Positions 10,859-26,500 of a stretch of 64,000 bases of DNA are shown one piece after another. Both the position numbers and the translations under genes were made by a program. The DNA is taken from assembly GCA_047967505.1 (NCBI GenBank), contig CM106540.1. One strand, written 5' to 3'. This DNA comes from Dipteris shenzhenensis. Lineage: Eukaryota; Polypodiophyta; Polypodiopsida; Gleicheniales. Below the pieces are notes generated by a model. The model did no database searches. It saw nothing but the letters and a program-made list of their open reading frames with translations, and was not told the DNA's origin. The first letter of the stretch is position 1. Every line of letters begins with the position of its first letter.

Positions 10859-11596
10859 TCATAGAGAAGACTGACACGAAATCGTTTTAGTCTCCGCAAG
10901 TACCAGTGCGCTCAGAATTCTTTGTAATTCAAAGCTGCAGAGCTGAGAGGTGCTTGGAACCTGCAAAAACAATCTCAATTGGATAATGACCTTGCAGACA
11001 ACAGTGGGCAAAAGTACTAACCGTTGAGAGTGTGATCCCGCGAGTGGTCTAATAATTAGGTAGATTGATGTTACAATTAATGAAATTCACTGTATTCATG
11101 CATTAGATTTGAAGCGCACCACGAAAACCGGGATTACCTTTGCGTGAATGCAATGAAAATCAGATTCTGGGCTTGCTGAACGAGTGGCATTGATAACTTC
11201 CACGTTCTGGTCGTATAGAATCTGCAAGAGCCCTGACCAGACGCCCTTCTTCCTCATAGCCTTTAAGGTGATGAATGCGTCACCTCCGAAAAATCGAACA
11301 GCAACATCCGTGGACGTATCATCATCCTGGCCGAAGTTTTCGGTCGGTTCAATAGAGGTCGCCTCCTGGGAAGCTCGGTCTGCTTCTACTTCGATTTCTG
11401 CTTCTGCATCGGCTCCTGTTGTTCCACCATCTTCACCCGACGCTACATTGCATTCACTGGTTGGCATGGACGCGGCTATCTTATGCAACCCCATTTCTGC
11501 AATCACCTTAGCCTTCTTTAATGCAAGTTCTTCCAATTGTTGGCGCAAGACACGAATATATTTCATTGTCTCCGTCAGAACCGAGCACCTGTCCGT
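10859..11596 (-). CDS. bHLH gene exons 2 and 3 (helix 2, linker, ACT-like domain)
   Basis: Exon 2 is 11596-11138 and exon 3 is 10960-10859, with a 177-bp intron between. A second acceptor upstream (TTTTTCAACAG at about 11680) would add about 28 residues. I prefer GATCAG|ACG because it joins helix 1 and helix 2 with a normal loop length. Exon 3 completes the ACT-like fold with a helix and ends TGA at 10859-10861. Confidence 0.75.
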
Positions 11597-14500
11597 CTGA
11601 TCTTGCAGCGACAAGCTCAAAAGTAAGAAATTTTCCAAACTGTCATTTGTAAATGACGCAACGCTAGGATATATTGCCTGTTGAAAAAGAAAAAGAATAG
11701 ACAATGCAGAATGCACGAGATACACTATGTATTCAAAAACAAGTTGAATGACATTCAAATGGCCTGCCCTATGGCCCTAGAAGCAAAAGCAGAAGCAACA
11801 GCAAATGAGGAGGTCCTGGAGCAATTGGCTGCATCAGGAAGGTGTGGAGGTTGGGAGTCATTGTCTTCACATACTTAGACCCTACTGAGAATTGAAGGGC
11901 CCTTGTCTAACTCAATACTTATCATTGAAGTCCTACATGAATCTACCGACATTGGAGGGATTTAGGCAATATGCATGCACTACCTCATTGAAGTTCTCCA
12001 TTACCTCCTATGACCTAGTTCTACACAAGTAGTCATCTAGCTAGAGTAAAGGGTGCATTCTGTCCTATCATGCCAAGCAATCTAATTCATAGTCCCACGA
12101 TATCATCATCTTTTCCCAAACAATGCATCTTGGCATCAAAAGGCTTGGTTCACGCATAAGTGAGTGGATCTTCCACTCCTTCCAAAATGTTGTAGCCTTT
12201 ACCATGCTTACTATTTGTCTCTTCTCCTGTGATACAAGGGCTTTTAGGCAAAATTTCTTTTGATTGCATCAATGTGAGAGTGGCTTGATTCCATAGGTAG
12301 CAAGCCATTCTAGCACTATATAATATATTGAAATTTTGTCTATAAATACTAATAACTTTTTGACACTTCATTATGAATGTCATTGTTGATCTTGCATCAT
12401 CCAAAATCCTTTTGTACCAAGTTGTATATGGTTTTTTATGGCAATCTTGGAAGACAAGTTCTAATCCATGTGCATTGCATCCACCAAAGTGAAGGTGCTT
12501 ATACTCTATTTTTAGGATATTACCACCATAGGTATGCTTTTTTGAATTGTCCATGGTGACTTAAAGGTTTTTAGTCCCACCTTGTCAATCATTCTATGAT
12601 AACACATGCATTCAAGAGAAGGGATTTTATTTCTTGGGGCGTTTTAGAAATTATATATATGCAAAAAAGGTCTTTTTAATTTAAAAGTGATAGTTTCCAT
12701 ATCAAGAAGGGGTCTGTTAATTTAAAACATATGTATAGAAGGGGTTTTAATTAAAAAGTGAGAATTTTCATACAAAAGAAGTACTTTTGGAAACATAAAG
12801 CATGTATAATGATTTTAAAAATCTATAGGTAGAGCATTAATTTATAAATACACCTTGAACACACATGTATTATATACTATATGGGGATTTTACATAATTA
12901 TGAACACCCCAAGTCACCTCATAACACACACATAACTCTAAGTTAGTTCACCCTATTTTGGGTATTTTGATTCAATCATACCCCAACACAAAAGGGCCAT
13001 AATCCTTTTAAGATCAAGAAGAGATTGCCTAACTCTTAAGATAACTACCATGTCTCTCCCATTAAGTTCCACCTCATCTCTTATCATTCATATATGACTC
13101 AACTTGTAAGGTACACGTATACCATACCTCAAACATACTATATGTTCCCCCTTAAGTTCCACCTCAGCTTGTGAGTTACACATATACCATACCTCAAACG
13201 TACTATATGTTCGCCTTAAGTTCCACCTCATCTTGTATCATATACCATACCTCAAACATACTATATGTTCCCCCTTAAGTTCCACCACAACTTGTATAAT
13301 ATATATAGTGGTTCAACCTCTATTGTACCTATTTCATATTCTATTTAGCCAAAAAAAAGTGCCTCCATACCTTAAATGTCTCAATTTCCCATATGCAAAT
13401 GCTGGAACATTATGTTAAGCTCAAGAAATTCTTAACAAGGAGCTATGTTTGGTGATATTGTTGTAGATTGGTGATCTTATTATAGATGGGTTCCAAGATA
13501 GCCGCTCGAGCCTAGGACTTTCATCGGGAAATGAATCTAACATAGTCCATTTGGTGAATGGCAATGATATGTGTATGCTCAATAGGAATAAAAATCCTTA
13601 TTTACATGAGTCCACTTATGACTTATCCTAAGGAATAGGGGAATATAATTTGAATGAGAACATAACAAGAATTGAGTCTCTATTTTCATGAAGCACACAT
13701 ACCTATAGCATAACCATATAAGCCTCATCTACCAAAAACTCCTATTGACCCTTTGATATGCTTTGTTGAGGACACTTTGTCTTGACATAATTTGATACTA
13801 GTTGCCTTAGGAGAAAAGTAGAGATGATTGAGTACTATAAGTCTAGATCATTTTCTTGATAGATACTTTTCGTACTAGAAATGAGTACTACAATCCTAAA
13901 TCCTATTCTTGATAGATATTAATCACAATATCTGTACTAGTACCACATTTGTAGACATTAGTCCTTTTAACGCTTCATAACAATATTATCCTTACCCTGC
14001 TATATTCCAATGCAAAATCAAGGACTTTGACAAATGTTTTCGCTTGAGAGGTAAAGTTGATAAACTAAGGGATAGTTGAGAGTATAATTATTAACTCTTT
14101 GAGTGGCATTCCTCCCTAATTGAAGAAACTTAAGTATGCTACAAAAATATTGAACTACACTCAGTTAAAATTATGTAGGCTTTGCAAACCCTCATGTTTT
14201 ACAAAGATTGGGGGTTTGGAAATTCGCCTAAGCACTACATATATTAGCATATAAACACACAACACACTTTTTTTTTGAAAATTTATGTGTGTTTGTCACC
14301 ATAATGAGTTATGTTTCTTTCTTGTGAATTATTTCACACCTTTGAGCTCATCCAAATGATCACGAACTTAATAAGTTTGTTGAGATCTCTATATCTATCA
14401 CATAAACTAAGGATCCATCACTTTCCTTAATGAAGAACATTAAGGAGGAAAATGGAGAGTTATCATACCTATAAAGTTCTTGCTAAAATTGTATGTACCT

Positions 14501-17500
14501 ATTTTGCAACCTATAGAAAACATATATCGATAATTTTCCAAAATTCTTTTGCACTCTCCAAATGGATTGAATGATTCACTTCCTTTTTGGAAGGGGTTTT
14601 ATTTGGAAAACATCAAAATTAGACAATTGAAGAAGCGACCCATACATACGAATGTCACATAGTAAGGGTATTCTCCTACAGATCCGTCTATCACAGGCAA
14701 ATATCCTTGAAAGTTCATGCCAATTATTTTTTGTATATCAAGAGCCCTCAAGATCTTAATACAATATTAATAATTTCAAATATTGAGCAAAATCAAAAGC
14801 CATCATAAAAAGAATAGCCACAAAAACCAATCGCATGCTAAGACCCAATGGTCACATTTTACTTGTACATGATAGAATGAGAGTTGATATGTAAGGATAT
14901 TATACAGTCAAGTGACGTGTAACGGATGTATCCAAGGCCTTTTTAAAATCTAGGGATGGTGCTACAATATCTATTATATAGAAGGCTAAATGCATATTTA
15001 CAAAATATAAAGCCTTAAGATTTCTTGACATTGTGAACTTGGTCACATTTGGAGCTAATATTGAGTTCTCAATTAGCAACCTCAACCAAGCATCAATGCT
15101 CCATATTCATAGTTGTCACTTAAATAGCTTGAAATATTTTAGAATTTATTGAGTATTATTGGTACTTCCACAATCCAATAGCATGAAAGCATCCCTTCCA
15201 TTCATACTCCTTTACCCCTATAATTTGTAGTCATTGTGAATATGTATATTATAAGGGCATAATTCATGATTGAATAAACATTTACATAAGTGCTATGATA
15301 GGAGTAATCATGATCTATATTTTCATTATCATCACTATTTCCCTGAGCTATGGTCTTTCAAATTCAAGGTTTTGTTAAAGTGTTCCTTTAACAATTTCTT
15401 CACTTTATCTTGCTACTTCACTTCATAATAAAGTGGGGCTATTTTTCATTTTATGCCACAAATTCCAAACTATCAAACTGGAAGCTTATCAAAAGCTTAT
15501 TTTTTAATGTTAGTCATTACTAGAAAATGCAGACATTTCCTCTTTGCACAAGTATTTTCTTTTTCTATCTCAAGTTCTACATTGTTCTTTATGAGTGGAT
15601 CCCTCTCATGGGACGCATCTTCGATGAAAATCAAAATATATTTGATAACAATAAGATTTCTACACTTCCTTGAGTATCCCTATGCTTGTAGTTAGTTCTA
15701 TGATTTGGCTATCTCTCTCAAGACTAAAGCTCGCATTTCTTTTTCTTGTTTCTTTAGTAATTGATATGGTCATGTGTTCCTTCATATTTTCCTTATTTGT
15801 CATATTTTTCTTATTTTCTTCTTAATTTCCTTGTAGGAAACTTCTTCAAGTATTTGAAAAATGCCCCAAGCCTTCCCAAACTCATGTAAGTCATTTTCTC
15901 CCCCTAAAATCAAAATGAAGACCTCATAAAATTCATCTCAAAACATAGACCAAATATGATTTGAATAGTCTAAAATCAAGATGGAGGCATCCAAACTAGA
16001 TACAACTTAGCTATTACAAGCTTTGCACCAAGTTTGGGGACCATCAGAGGCCATTTGCCCTTCATTTATCTTAAAATTGAGGCCCTGGTACTATAAATTG
16101 GGGATTTTATCCATCTATAGGTCATATGAATTGGGGCTTTTCAGTCTAGTTGCAATTCCTACTCTATTTTAGATACTTAGATGAGTCTAGGAACATGCCC
16201 AAAATCATTTTCTTAGAAAAAAATATAGTGTAGTTTCAATCTCATGATAGTCACTCATAAGGTTGAAAACCATAAACTCCATGATGCATAGCAGGACTAG
16301 CTACTATGACATCCCCACTAACGTCATCATTGCCCAATAGTGGGTGTAGTTTGGCAATCATGACATCAGCCAATAGCACTTGAGACTTGGTAGTGAAGGG
16401 CCTAGTCCTTAAGGTGGTATATAAGATCAACATTTGTCACTAGTTGGAAACATCAAAGCATCAAACAAAGATAATTTCAATGAGGTCAATAATGCAATCC
16501 TAGTCCATATGGCTTGATCGTTGAAGGAAATGATAGGCTCATTAAAATACCAAAAGATTGCACATATCTCACATCATGAATGCATTTAGACCAAATAAAA
16601 TATGAGTGTTTGACCATGCCATTTAAGATAAGAGAGTATTTTTTTCTAGTCAAAAATATTTACCAAGATTACAAACAAGTTGCATGAGCAAGACAATTTT
16701 CACAAGCCATAAAAGATGATTCCAGTCTTTAGCATGCAATGGCAGATGCTTAGATTTAGAAAGTTTACATGTAGGAGAGTAGCCAACCCATAAAAGCTGA
16801 TGCCATTCATTAGCATGCAATGGAAGAATCTTAGATTTGAAAGTTCATGTGTAGGCCAGTAGCTAAACCATATAATGATATATAATGATGATGCACACAC
16901 GATTTGTGAAAGATCCTTCTCATTATTCTTAGGAATCAAGAAGGAATTCTTAGCATAAGATTGTGTAATCATTCTCTTTCTTCCATGAATCTCCAAACCT
17001 TGCAAGCTACCTATAGCCACAAGACAATCTATCTATCAAAGCATCGAACGAGGGGCTACTATTTCTTACAACAATGTAGTAAGAGGGCATCCATGACCTC
17101 GGGGGGTTCACCTAAATTTTTTTAGTATACCATGTGCATTCAAAAGGAGAGGTATTTTAATCCAACTTTTGGAAAAAATTTAACAGAATTACAATAATAG
17201 GAAGGGTTTTTTAATTCAAATTTTGAAAAAAATCACTTAGTCCATAAGTAAAGAGGGGTGTTTTTATTATGGGAGAAATTTTAGTTGAGAGGCTTTTAAT
17301 ACCCTTTGAACGCATGTGATATGTAGGGTTTCTTAGTAGTGCACCCCCCGAGTCCATGACCTACCCAATGATGGAGAGTCCATTGATTAAAAATATCCCC
17401 CAATTAGAATGTAGTTAGCTTCACTATCATGATATAGCTACTGAATAAAATGCTATATTTTTCCCCAAATCCTAAGAGTTACATGGCTTGTGAAATAAAA

Positions 17501-20500
17501 CCCCATTTTGCAGTATCAAATGCTTTGTACTTGTAGTGAAAGTACATATAGCTTGTGCAAAAGACATAATAAGAACTCGGGGGGGTCACTCATCATATGT
17601 AACCCTATCACGTGAGTTCAACAGAAGGATATTTTTTATTTCTAAAATTTACAGAAATAAATATACATAAGGGACTATTTAAAATAGTTTTGGGAAAAAT
17701 TTACAGATTTGTATAGAAAAGGGGGTACATTTTATTAATGAAAAATTTATAGATAAGGGATTTTAGAAATAGGCCTTGAACGCACATGGTATAGAGGGTT
17801 TATACATAGTGACCCCCCCGAGAATAAGAAAGGCATGCTATAGAAGCTCCTATCATGCTAATAGTACCTCATGTCAGTGGAAATCTAGATGCCAAAATTA
17901 TTGAGCAAAGTGAGTTACACAACCTCAGGCAAGTTGCACTCGCGAGGAAGCCCAATAATAATCAAGTGTCAAAACTCAACAAATGAAGAGTTTGCTATGG
18001 CAAATACCTTGTTTATAAAAGGTCTGCAAACTTGGGGGCAACTTCGGAAGTTTAGATGGAAGACATGGTAGGAGATTAGGAGAGAATTTGCTCTCTCTAA
18101 CCAAATCCAGGCTTTATTTTAAGCAGCCTGAAGGGGGGCTCTGTATTAAGATTTCACAAAGAGTTAGGCTAGTTATAAATCTCATCAATCCTTCCTATTC
18201 CCACTCCAGCTACTAATAAGGATGATCTTTTTAGAACTCTTAACTCTAGATGGGATTTACAGGACAACAAAGATAAATGGTATGAAAGGTTTGGCAAGCT
18301 ATGGGTTAAGCATGCCCATGAGAAGATGTCCTACCTGTCTTGGCTCATTCTTCACAAAGTAGTGTGGACTAATGTCAAAGGAGTCAGAAAAGGAAAGCGA
18401 GATGGGAAATGTAAAAGATTCCTCGATACTTCTGAGGATATTTTCCTCTTGTTTTTTGCTTGTCCTCATGCCGAAAGGGTATTGAAGTTCATCCAAATTG
18501 AGTGTGGTGAGTCAGTCAACTGGAAAGCTATATTGCTAGGGGATGCATTCAAGCAAGCATGAGATTTGGTTCCAAATAAGGGCACATGCTTTATGGTTTA
18601 TCTGGATCTCTAGAAAGAATTTTCAGTATAATAATGTAGAAATACATATATGGATGCCTTGTTTGCTGCATGGTGAGATAGGAAAAAAGAAGACTTGACT
18701 TTATAATCTTGAACACACAAGGTTGAGTGCAGATCTAGCAAAGCACAAGAGTAGGTGTACTATTGCAGAAGAACATGACAAGTTGCCCCATTACCTTCAC
18801 AGGATATCTCCATCAACTAACCCCACCAAAGTGGCTGCTGGTGCTTTCACTTAGCACTCATTTGCCCAAGGCAAAGGAGTTGCTAGCCCTTCAACTCAGT
18901 CCCTTTCTCACACTTTTGAGGAGATGTCTTTGGATCCTATACAGGGTGTCCCTACTACTGTTGCTGCTACTACTACACAGAGTGTAGATTTCAATGAAGA
19001 GGCTACTAGTTTTTCTTTTCATGTCCCCTCTTGTGTCTACGTAGGAACTAAGGTTGATATGTGCTTTAATTGCTTGTTTCTATTACTTTCTTGAAAGGTT
19101 TTTGTGCTGTTAGTCCTAATGGACTAGTTAAAGTTTCATGGATAAACTCTAATGATATACAAAGTATTCCAAGTTTAATATAACCACTCCCCCCCCCCCA
19201 AAAAAAAAGAAACTCAACAAATGTTTTTAGAGTGCCTCTGATAGTGCATCCTTTCAAAAGGTTCTTTAGATAAATAGACCTTGTTAAAGAAAACCTTTGC
19301 CTAGCCTTGGTTTTCAATTTTGGCAAGTTTTCTATTGTCATTGCATTGTAAAAGTGCTTAGCCTAACATAGGCATGCACTCTCAATTTCAGCTAAATGCC
19401 ACATCTGATTAAATTTCAAAATTTGTCATATTATTTTTCCCATAGCAACTACTTCCCTTTAGTCATGCATGTAGTAATCGCACACTCACAAATTATATAT
19501 TGCATTTGAGTGGAAAAGGCATTCCATGTATAATGAGCATCAATCATGCATTGTTTCCAAAGAGATACAATGACATCACATACCATTTTCCTTACATACA
19601 TCATACTCTAAATAACTATTGTTTATGATAAGGAGTCTTTTATCTAGTAACCTATCATTTGGCATCTCATGAAAGGAGAACCTCAGCCATAATAGAGCAT
19701 GATACACATGTGAGAAAGCATGATCCACTCACAATTGGTAAGTGAGGGTATCATTTAGCATCTCATGAAAGGAGAACCTTAGCCATAATAGAGCATGATA
19801 CACATGTGAGAAAGCATGATCCACTCACAACTGGTAAGTGAGGGTATCATTTGGCATCTCATGAAAGGAGAACCTTAGCCATAATAGAGCATGATACACA
19901 TGTGAGAAAGCATGATCCACTCATAATTAGTAAGTGAGGGCATCATATTGGTTGATATTAACCATGTACCAATGATCCAACTATGCCCGATAAGATAATT
20001 GTGCATTGTGCTAGAAATTATAGCCTAGAAATTTGATTCCTTCCAGAGGTCAGCAGGGCTCAGCTAGTATATTAGTTGAGACCAATGTTGATGTTTGGAG
20101 GCTAGCATACAGGTGTTACTAGATTTATTACCCCCTTGTTGGGGTGCTTTATTAAAATTCTCATAAATAAAAGCATGCTATCTCCATAAATACTATCTCC
20201 TAGCCTCCCAAATAAATACTCTATGGTGACAGAATTGGGCTACATAAATTAAGGTAAACTCAAGTATCTCCTCCTAGACAAGACAATGCATAATGATCCA
20301 TCTACCTTCCTTACCATTTAAAGCCACAATAGGTTGATGAGCATGTTTCACTACAAAAACCTCACCAAAAAATGAATGCTCTCCTACATTATGTTTCCTT
20401 TTTGGCCTGCATGCACACATGCTAATCATGCTTTTGCACTGCCCACTATATCAAGGTACAATTTACTGACATATGCACACACAAGTTACCATTTTTGTGT

Positions 20501-23500
20501 GTCTCAAAACCCTTGCACATTGACAAGTAATAATTTTCTTTGTTCTAGCATATTCACAAGTATAAACAAAATCTGTCTCACAAAAGAGAGCATTCAAGAT
20601 TGTACATCAACCTTAGGATTCATGCTAGGACCCCTATGTGACACTACGTCATGCTGGATGAATTGCGAAAGAGCATCATCATCTTCTAAAAATAAAATAG
20701 GATGCTTAGTCACCACAACTCAAATAATGATTTTAAGGCAATCATTGAGTGCAAATATGTTGCCACTACTTCATAATGATTAGTACAAAATTATGGATGC
20801 TTTTGTATGAATTATCAAACTCAGCGGTGTGAATCTCTTCTAATGTTTTTTAGAAAGACTTGCAATTTGTTGGATATATTTTTTTCATTAATTCGTTTTC
20901 TTTCCTCTCTTTCTAATCATGCAATTAGAACTAGGTTGTTATGTGGCCTTTTCATCTCAATCTACCATCTAGCCGATTCACTGTCTATTTGTCCTCTCCT
21001 TTCTCAAAGTGTGAGATCATGCAACACAAAGAAATGCTTTTGAATTGGGTGATCTCCTTCTTTCCTACTCAGATAACTTTGCTTGGATTTAGTTTTATAT
21101 GGATAATTTCACCAAGGATATTTATGTTCCCATTGGTATGGTAGATTTTTGGTTTGTTAGTTAGCATGTGTGTAACTCAGACAATCCTATTGTTTTGGCA
21201 TTCATGGGCACTACAGGTTGTAATTTTTCATGCATCTATCTATATTGAAATCTCAGGTGTACTTCTCATTGACATATTTATTCTAGGTTTTTATCCTGTT
21301 TTTATTTTTTTGAAAGACTTACTAATTTGGTAATGAAACCTCTGAGGTAGCCTTGACTTCCATGGATGAGTGAGTATTGTTATCTTCTATTAGCCATATT
21401 CTACTGTACATTGATGATAGATACTCACTTTCTCTTTTTTCTATGATTTATTGGTTTTGATGATAATTTTTTGGTGGTCTTTAATGCTTAGCCAAGCATG
21501 AGATCATAATTCTTTTCTTTTGGGTAAACTACTCATCGTGTAATAAATCCTTTAGGATATCAATCTTGTTTCATTAGACAATAATGGCTATGGAGAGGAG
21601 ACTTTAGCACAAGCAAGCACTCAAATTAGTGACTTCAGTAAGGTGGACATAATGGTGATACTTTCTTAGATGTGCAAATATGATTTCATTTGTAGGGGTC
21701 AGACATGAGACAAAATCCATCTCTACTTGTTCAGATATCGAGCTCCACTCGTGATATGCCAGGGTAACTGTTGTGTATTTATGTCACCAACTTGTTAGCT
21801 GCAGATGCGGTTGGTATACCACCCACGAATAATAGCTGGATGACAGCTATCCTTATCTACTCTAGTTCGTGGCTCAGTTAGTATGCCACCTTAGTTAGTT
21901 GAGTTTGGTTTGAGACCCAGATATAGGGTTCTTCTATTTCTTTGTACTAGAGTTCTTTTGGCTTACACAACTAAGAAGAGGAAAACTGTTTTCAGCCTCC
22001 ACCTGTGTGTGTATTCCCCCATTGTGTATGTGAGAAAGCCGCAAGTGAGGCTCCTTCCCTCTCTCCCACTATCTTCACATGGTATCAGAGCCTTGCTCAT
22101 GGTAAGGAGCTCAAGAAAGCAAACCAAGTTCGTGGTGTCTTGGTAAGAGGACCAATGTAGCTTTCCTTTTTCGAGTTTGGGAGCAAATCTCTGCAGGTAG
22201 CACAGCCAGAAGTGCAAGAGTGCATTGTCTCAGATTGAAACACCCTTCGTGGTGTGACTATATTTTTCTGATTCCAGGCCATTTCGGGGCCCATTTTGAA
22301 GGCGGAAGTTCTTCGCAGGCACTCAGAAAAAGGCCCTATTTTTGCTGTGTGACCATTGCTCTGCTGGTCGGTGAAAAGTTACCGTAGAAATTGCATCGTA
22401 TGCCTGTGTGCAGAGATATTGGGAGTTGCAGAATCTTGCTTGTTGCCTGTTGATGCAAAATCATCACTAGGAAGTGACTATGTGGTCAAATACCACTTTC
22501 GTCAGTTTTGCAGATCTACCCGTGTGAGGCAAAAGCTATGTTTTTTTGTAGTGACAGAATATTTTGTAGTGTTCTGTAATGGCCTCTGATTATCTTTCAC
22601 AGATTGTCACTAAAAAGCTTAACAAGAACAACTTCCAAGCATGGAAGTTTAGAATGACGAATTTCCTTATGGGAAAAGGCTATTGGGAGTTCATTACAGG
22701 AAATGAAGAAGAACCAGTTCTTCCTAATGTTCCCAATCAACAGGAAATGCAGGCATTTAAAGGATGGCATGAGAGAGCCAGAATAGTTATGTACTGGTTG
22801 TCTATCAGCATTTCGGATTCTATGATTATGCATATTCAGGATGCAAGTACGCCAAAGCAGGTGTGGGATACTTTGGCAAAAATGTACAGCACAAATACGC
22901 ATACGAGGAAAATGCAGCTCAAACAGGAATTGCACAATGTGCAGAGAGAAAATTTGAGCATCAATGACTACCACATGAAGGTGAAGAAAATTGCAAATGC
23001 AGTTGCTTCCATTGGGTCGCCAGTGGAAGATGATGGTCTAGTTTCTGTGACCTTGAATGGTCTAGGAAAGGATTATGCACAGCTCCGGACATCCATTGCC
23101 GTCCCTGAAAAATTTCCCGATTTTGAAGAGTTGTTTGCTCTTCTAATTTTTGAAGAGCAGAGAAATGGGGGTGCATCTTCTTCAAGAGGAACTTCAAAAG
23201 AAACTGTCTTCTACTCAAATGCTAGAAGAGGTAGAGGCAGAGGTAGAGGAGGCCGATTTGTAGGCCGTGGTAGAAATTGGAATATGCAGCAAACTCAAGA
23301 AAACCAGTCCTATGGAGGAGGCAAGGGGAGCCATAGAGGCCGTGGTGGATGGCAGAGAGGCCAAAATGCAAACAACAATGTTGAATGCTACTACTGTGGT
23401 AAAATGGGTCATATGGCTAAGGACTGCTACAAAAAGCAGAATGACATTATGAATGGAAAATTGCAGCAAGGCAATTATGCATCTTCTAGTAGACAGGGTG

Positions 23501-26500
23501 ATGACAGAAATGAGCATCTATTTATGGTGCAGCACATGACCAATTCTATGACAAGTGTAGAAGAATGAAATCATGTGTGGTATGTTAACTCAGGTGCATC
23601 AAACCACATGACAAGTCATGCAGAGTGGATGCAGGATGCAAGGAAAATGGAAAAACCAGGATTTGTGCAGACTGGTGATGATATTGCACATCCTATTGTG
23701 TAGATTGGTAAAATTCCTTTATCTATGCAGGATGGGAAAAAGAAATACCTGTCTGATGTATTTCATGTCCCAAACATCACCAAGAACCTGGTTTCTGTTG
23801 GTCAAATGGTTGAGCAGGGCTTGCAGGTCAGATTTAATCCTCATGGATGCTTTGTTGAGGATATGAAAAATAACGATCGCTTGATAGCAAAAGGAAAGAA
23901 GAAGGGCAGGATGTTTACATTGGATGCGGACATGCCTGAATTGAGTGCAGCAATGTTTGCACATGGGACCGTGTAGTTGCAGATATTGATATCTAGCATA
24001 AACGCATTGGTCATGTTAATATACAGCGACTTAAATCAATGCAAGCCCAAAATATTGTTGTAGGATTGCCTAAATTCAAGGTTGCAGAAATGCATAAGGT
24101 TTGTGAAGCCTGCCAATTTGGAAAATAGGCAAGGAAACCATTTCCTAGGCAGTTCAAGAGAGTAAAAAGCCATTGGAATTAATCCACTCTGATGTGTGGA
24201 CTACTAAAGCTGCATCTATTGGAGGCTGTCACTATTTTGTCACTGTTATTGATGACTTCAGTAGAAAAGTTTGGGTGTATTTTATGAAAAAGAAAAGTGA
24301 AGTTTTGGGCACTTCAAAGCTTTTAAAGCTATGGTTGAAAAAGAAACAGGCCTACAAATAAAATGCCTAAGGTTAGATGGAGGGGGAGAGTACCTCTCAA
24401 ATGAGTTTGCAAGGTTCCTGAAGGAGCATGGCATAAAGCAACAATATTCATGCAGTCATACCCCACATCAAAATGGACTTGCAGAAAGGAAAAACAAGCA
24501 TATTGGAGAGGTATCTCGGGCCATGCTAAATGAAAAAGATCTACCAGATTATTATTGGGCTGAAGCAATTGCTACAGTAGTTTACATAATCAACAAGACT
24601 CCCACTGCAGCAATACATGGCATGACGCCAGAGGAGATGTATACTGGTAGGAAACCAGACATTTCTCATTTGAAAATTTTTGGTTGCATTGCCTATGTTC
24701 ATGTGCCAGATGAGTTGAGGTCCAAGTTGGATCCAAAAGCTGAGAAGTGCGTCTTTATTGGTTATTCTCTGCAGCAGACTTGGGGGGGGTCACTCATCAT
24801 ATGTAACCCTATCACGTGAGTTCAACAAAAGGATATTTTTTATTTCTAAAATTTATAGAAATAAATATACATAAGGGACTAATTAAAATAGTTTTGGAAA
24901 AAATTTACAGATTTGTATAGAAAAGGGGTATATTTTATTAATGAAAAATTTACAGATAAGGGATTTTAGAAATAGGCCTTTAATGCATGTGATATAGAGG
25001 GTTTATACATAGTGAACCCCCTGAGGCAGCAGAAAGGGTATAGATGGTATAACCCTTCTACTCGTAAGTTTACAGTGAGCAGAGATGTTGTTTTTGATGC
25101 GATGAGCAGCTGGTATAAACCAGTAAATGTGATGATTGATGTAGATGCACAAAATGGTAATGCTGCACAGAATTCACAGCAGCAATCACAAAATATCAGT
25201 GGACCTGCAATGTCCTCTAGCAGTGGTTCACATACTTCGCCATGGACAGGCAGATTGAGATCAGGAGAATCTCCTCAAAGCAATGCAGATAGTGGTATGT
25301 AGGTATCATGAATAGGAAAAGAGAAGGTAGATCATCCCATGTTTGATGTGAATGCAGGTCACTCTTATGTGGATGGTGAATCCAATGGCTCAGAATAGAG
25401 CATTGATGATGAGTTGGGTATTCCTTCTGTTGTTACACCTGGAGTAAGGAAGACCAGGGATGTTTTGAGAGCACCTGGAAGTGAGCCTATTTTGCACAGG
25501 TCTACCAGAGCTAGGTATCCTATGGATAGGCTGAAATATGATGGATTTACAGCCATTCACTATGCCTATATTGTCAAAGTGATATAGGGACCAGAACCCA
25601 CTTCTTTTGAACAAGCCATGGGAAATGAAAAATGGGAGAAAGCCATGGATGAAGAAATGGATGCCTTGGAAGCAAATGCTACATGGGAATTGGTGCCTTT
25701 GCCTAAAGACAAGAATGCAATTGGCTGTAAGTGGGTTTATAAGATCAAGCACAATGCAGATGGTTGTGTGAACAGATACAAGGCAAGATTAGTTGTCAAG
25801 GGGTATGCACAGACATACGGCATTGATTATGAAGAAACATTTAGTTCGGTTGCAAGAATGGCAACTGTAAGAGCAGTCATTGCTATGGCTGCATGAAAGG
25901 AATGGTCTTTACATCAGATGGATGTAAAGAATGCCTTCTTGCATGGTGATTTGCAAGAAGAGGTCTTTATGGAGCAGCCACTAGGTTATGTTCATGCTAT
26001 TCATCCTGAGTTTGTTTGTAGGTTGAAGAAAGCCTTGTATGGCTTGAAGCAAGCACCTAGAGCATGGTCTGACAAGATAGGACAGTATCTTGTCACTATT
26101 GGCTTTCATATTTCCAAGGAAGATTTCTCACTCTATGTGAGAAAAACATAGAAAGGTATTATGTTGCTTGTCATTTATGTTGATGATTTGATCATCACAA
26201 GTGATAGTGATGAAGATATCCTTCATGTGAAAATGCTATTGAAGCAGAAGTTTGAGATGAAGGATTTGGGAGAGCTATGTTATTTCTTGGGCATTGAGGT
26301 GATTAGATCACCAAGTGGGATGCAGCTCTTGCAAAGGCAGTATGGATTGGACATGCTGTCCAAATATGGGATGACAGGCTGTAAGCCTATTTCAGTTCCT
26401 TTGGAGCAGAATGTGAAGCTGAGCACAGATGCAGGTGAGCTTCTGGAAGGCCCTACTATGTACAGACGCATAGTAGGAAGTTTGATTTATATGACTATTA

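Larger units (their letters stand above)
12914..17089. other. Intron stretch with no recognised gene
   Basis: AT-rich sequence with only short open frames. It holds a three-copy tandem repeat (13050-13310) and an 80-bp duplication (16690-16868). I recognise no domain. It is probably old decayed transposon sequence. Confidence 0.4.

Noticed and set aside
12625-12921. Short CTTGGGG-type inverted ends as a MITE boundary
   Set aside because: The flanking 8-mers do not match, and MITE-like internal sequence begins before this point, so the match is probably chance.
14900-15695. Short open frames as copia or hAT pieces
   Set aside because: No conserved motif could be aligned by eye.
19653-19945. 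CRISPR-like array
   Set aside because: Contiguous 96-bp direct repeats without spacers, in a plant genome.
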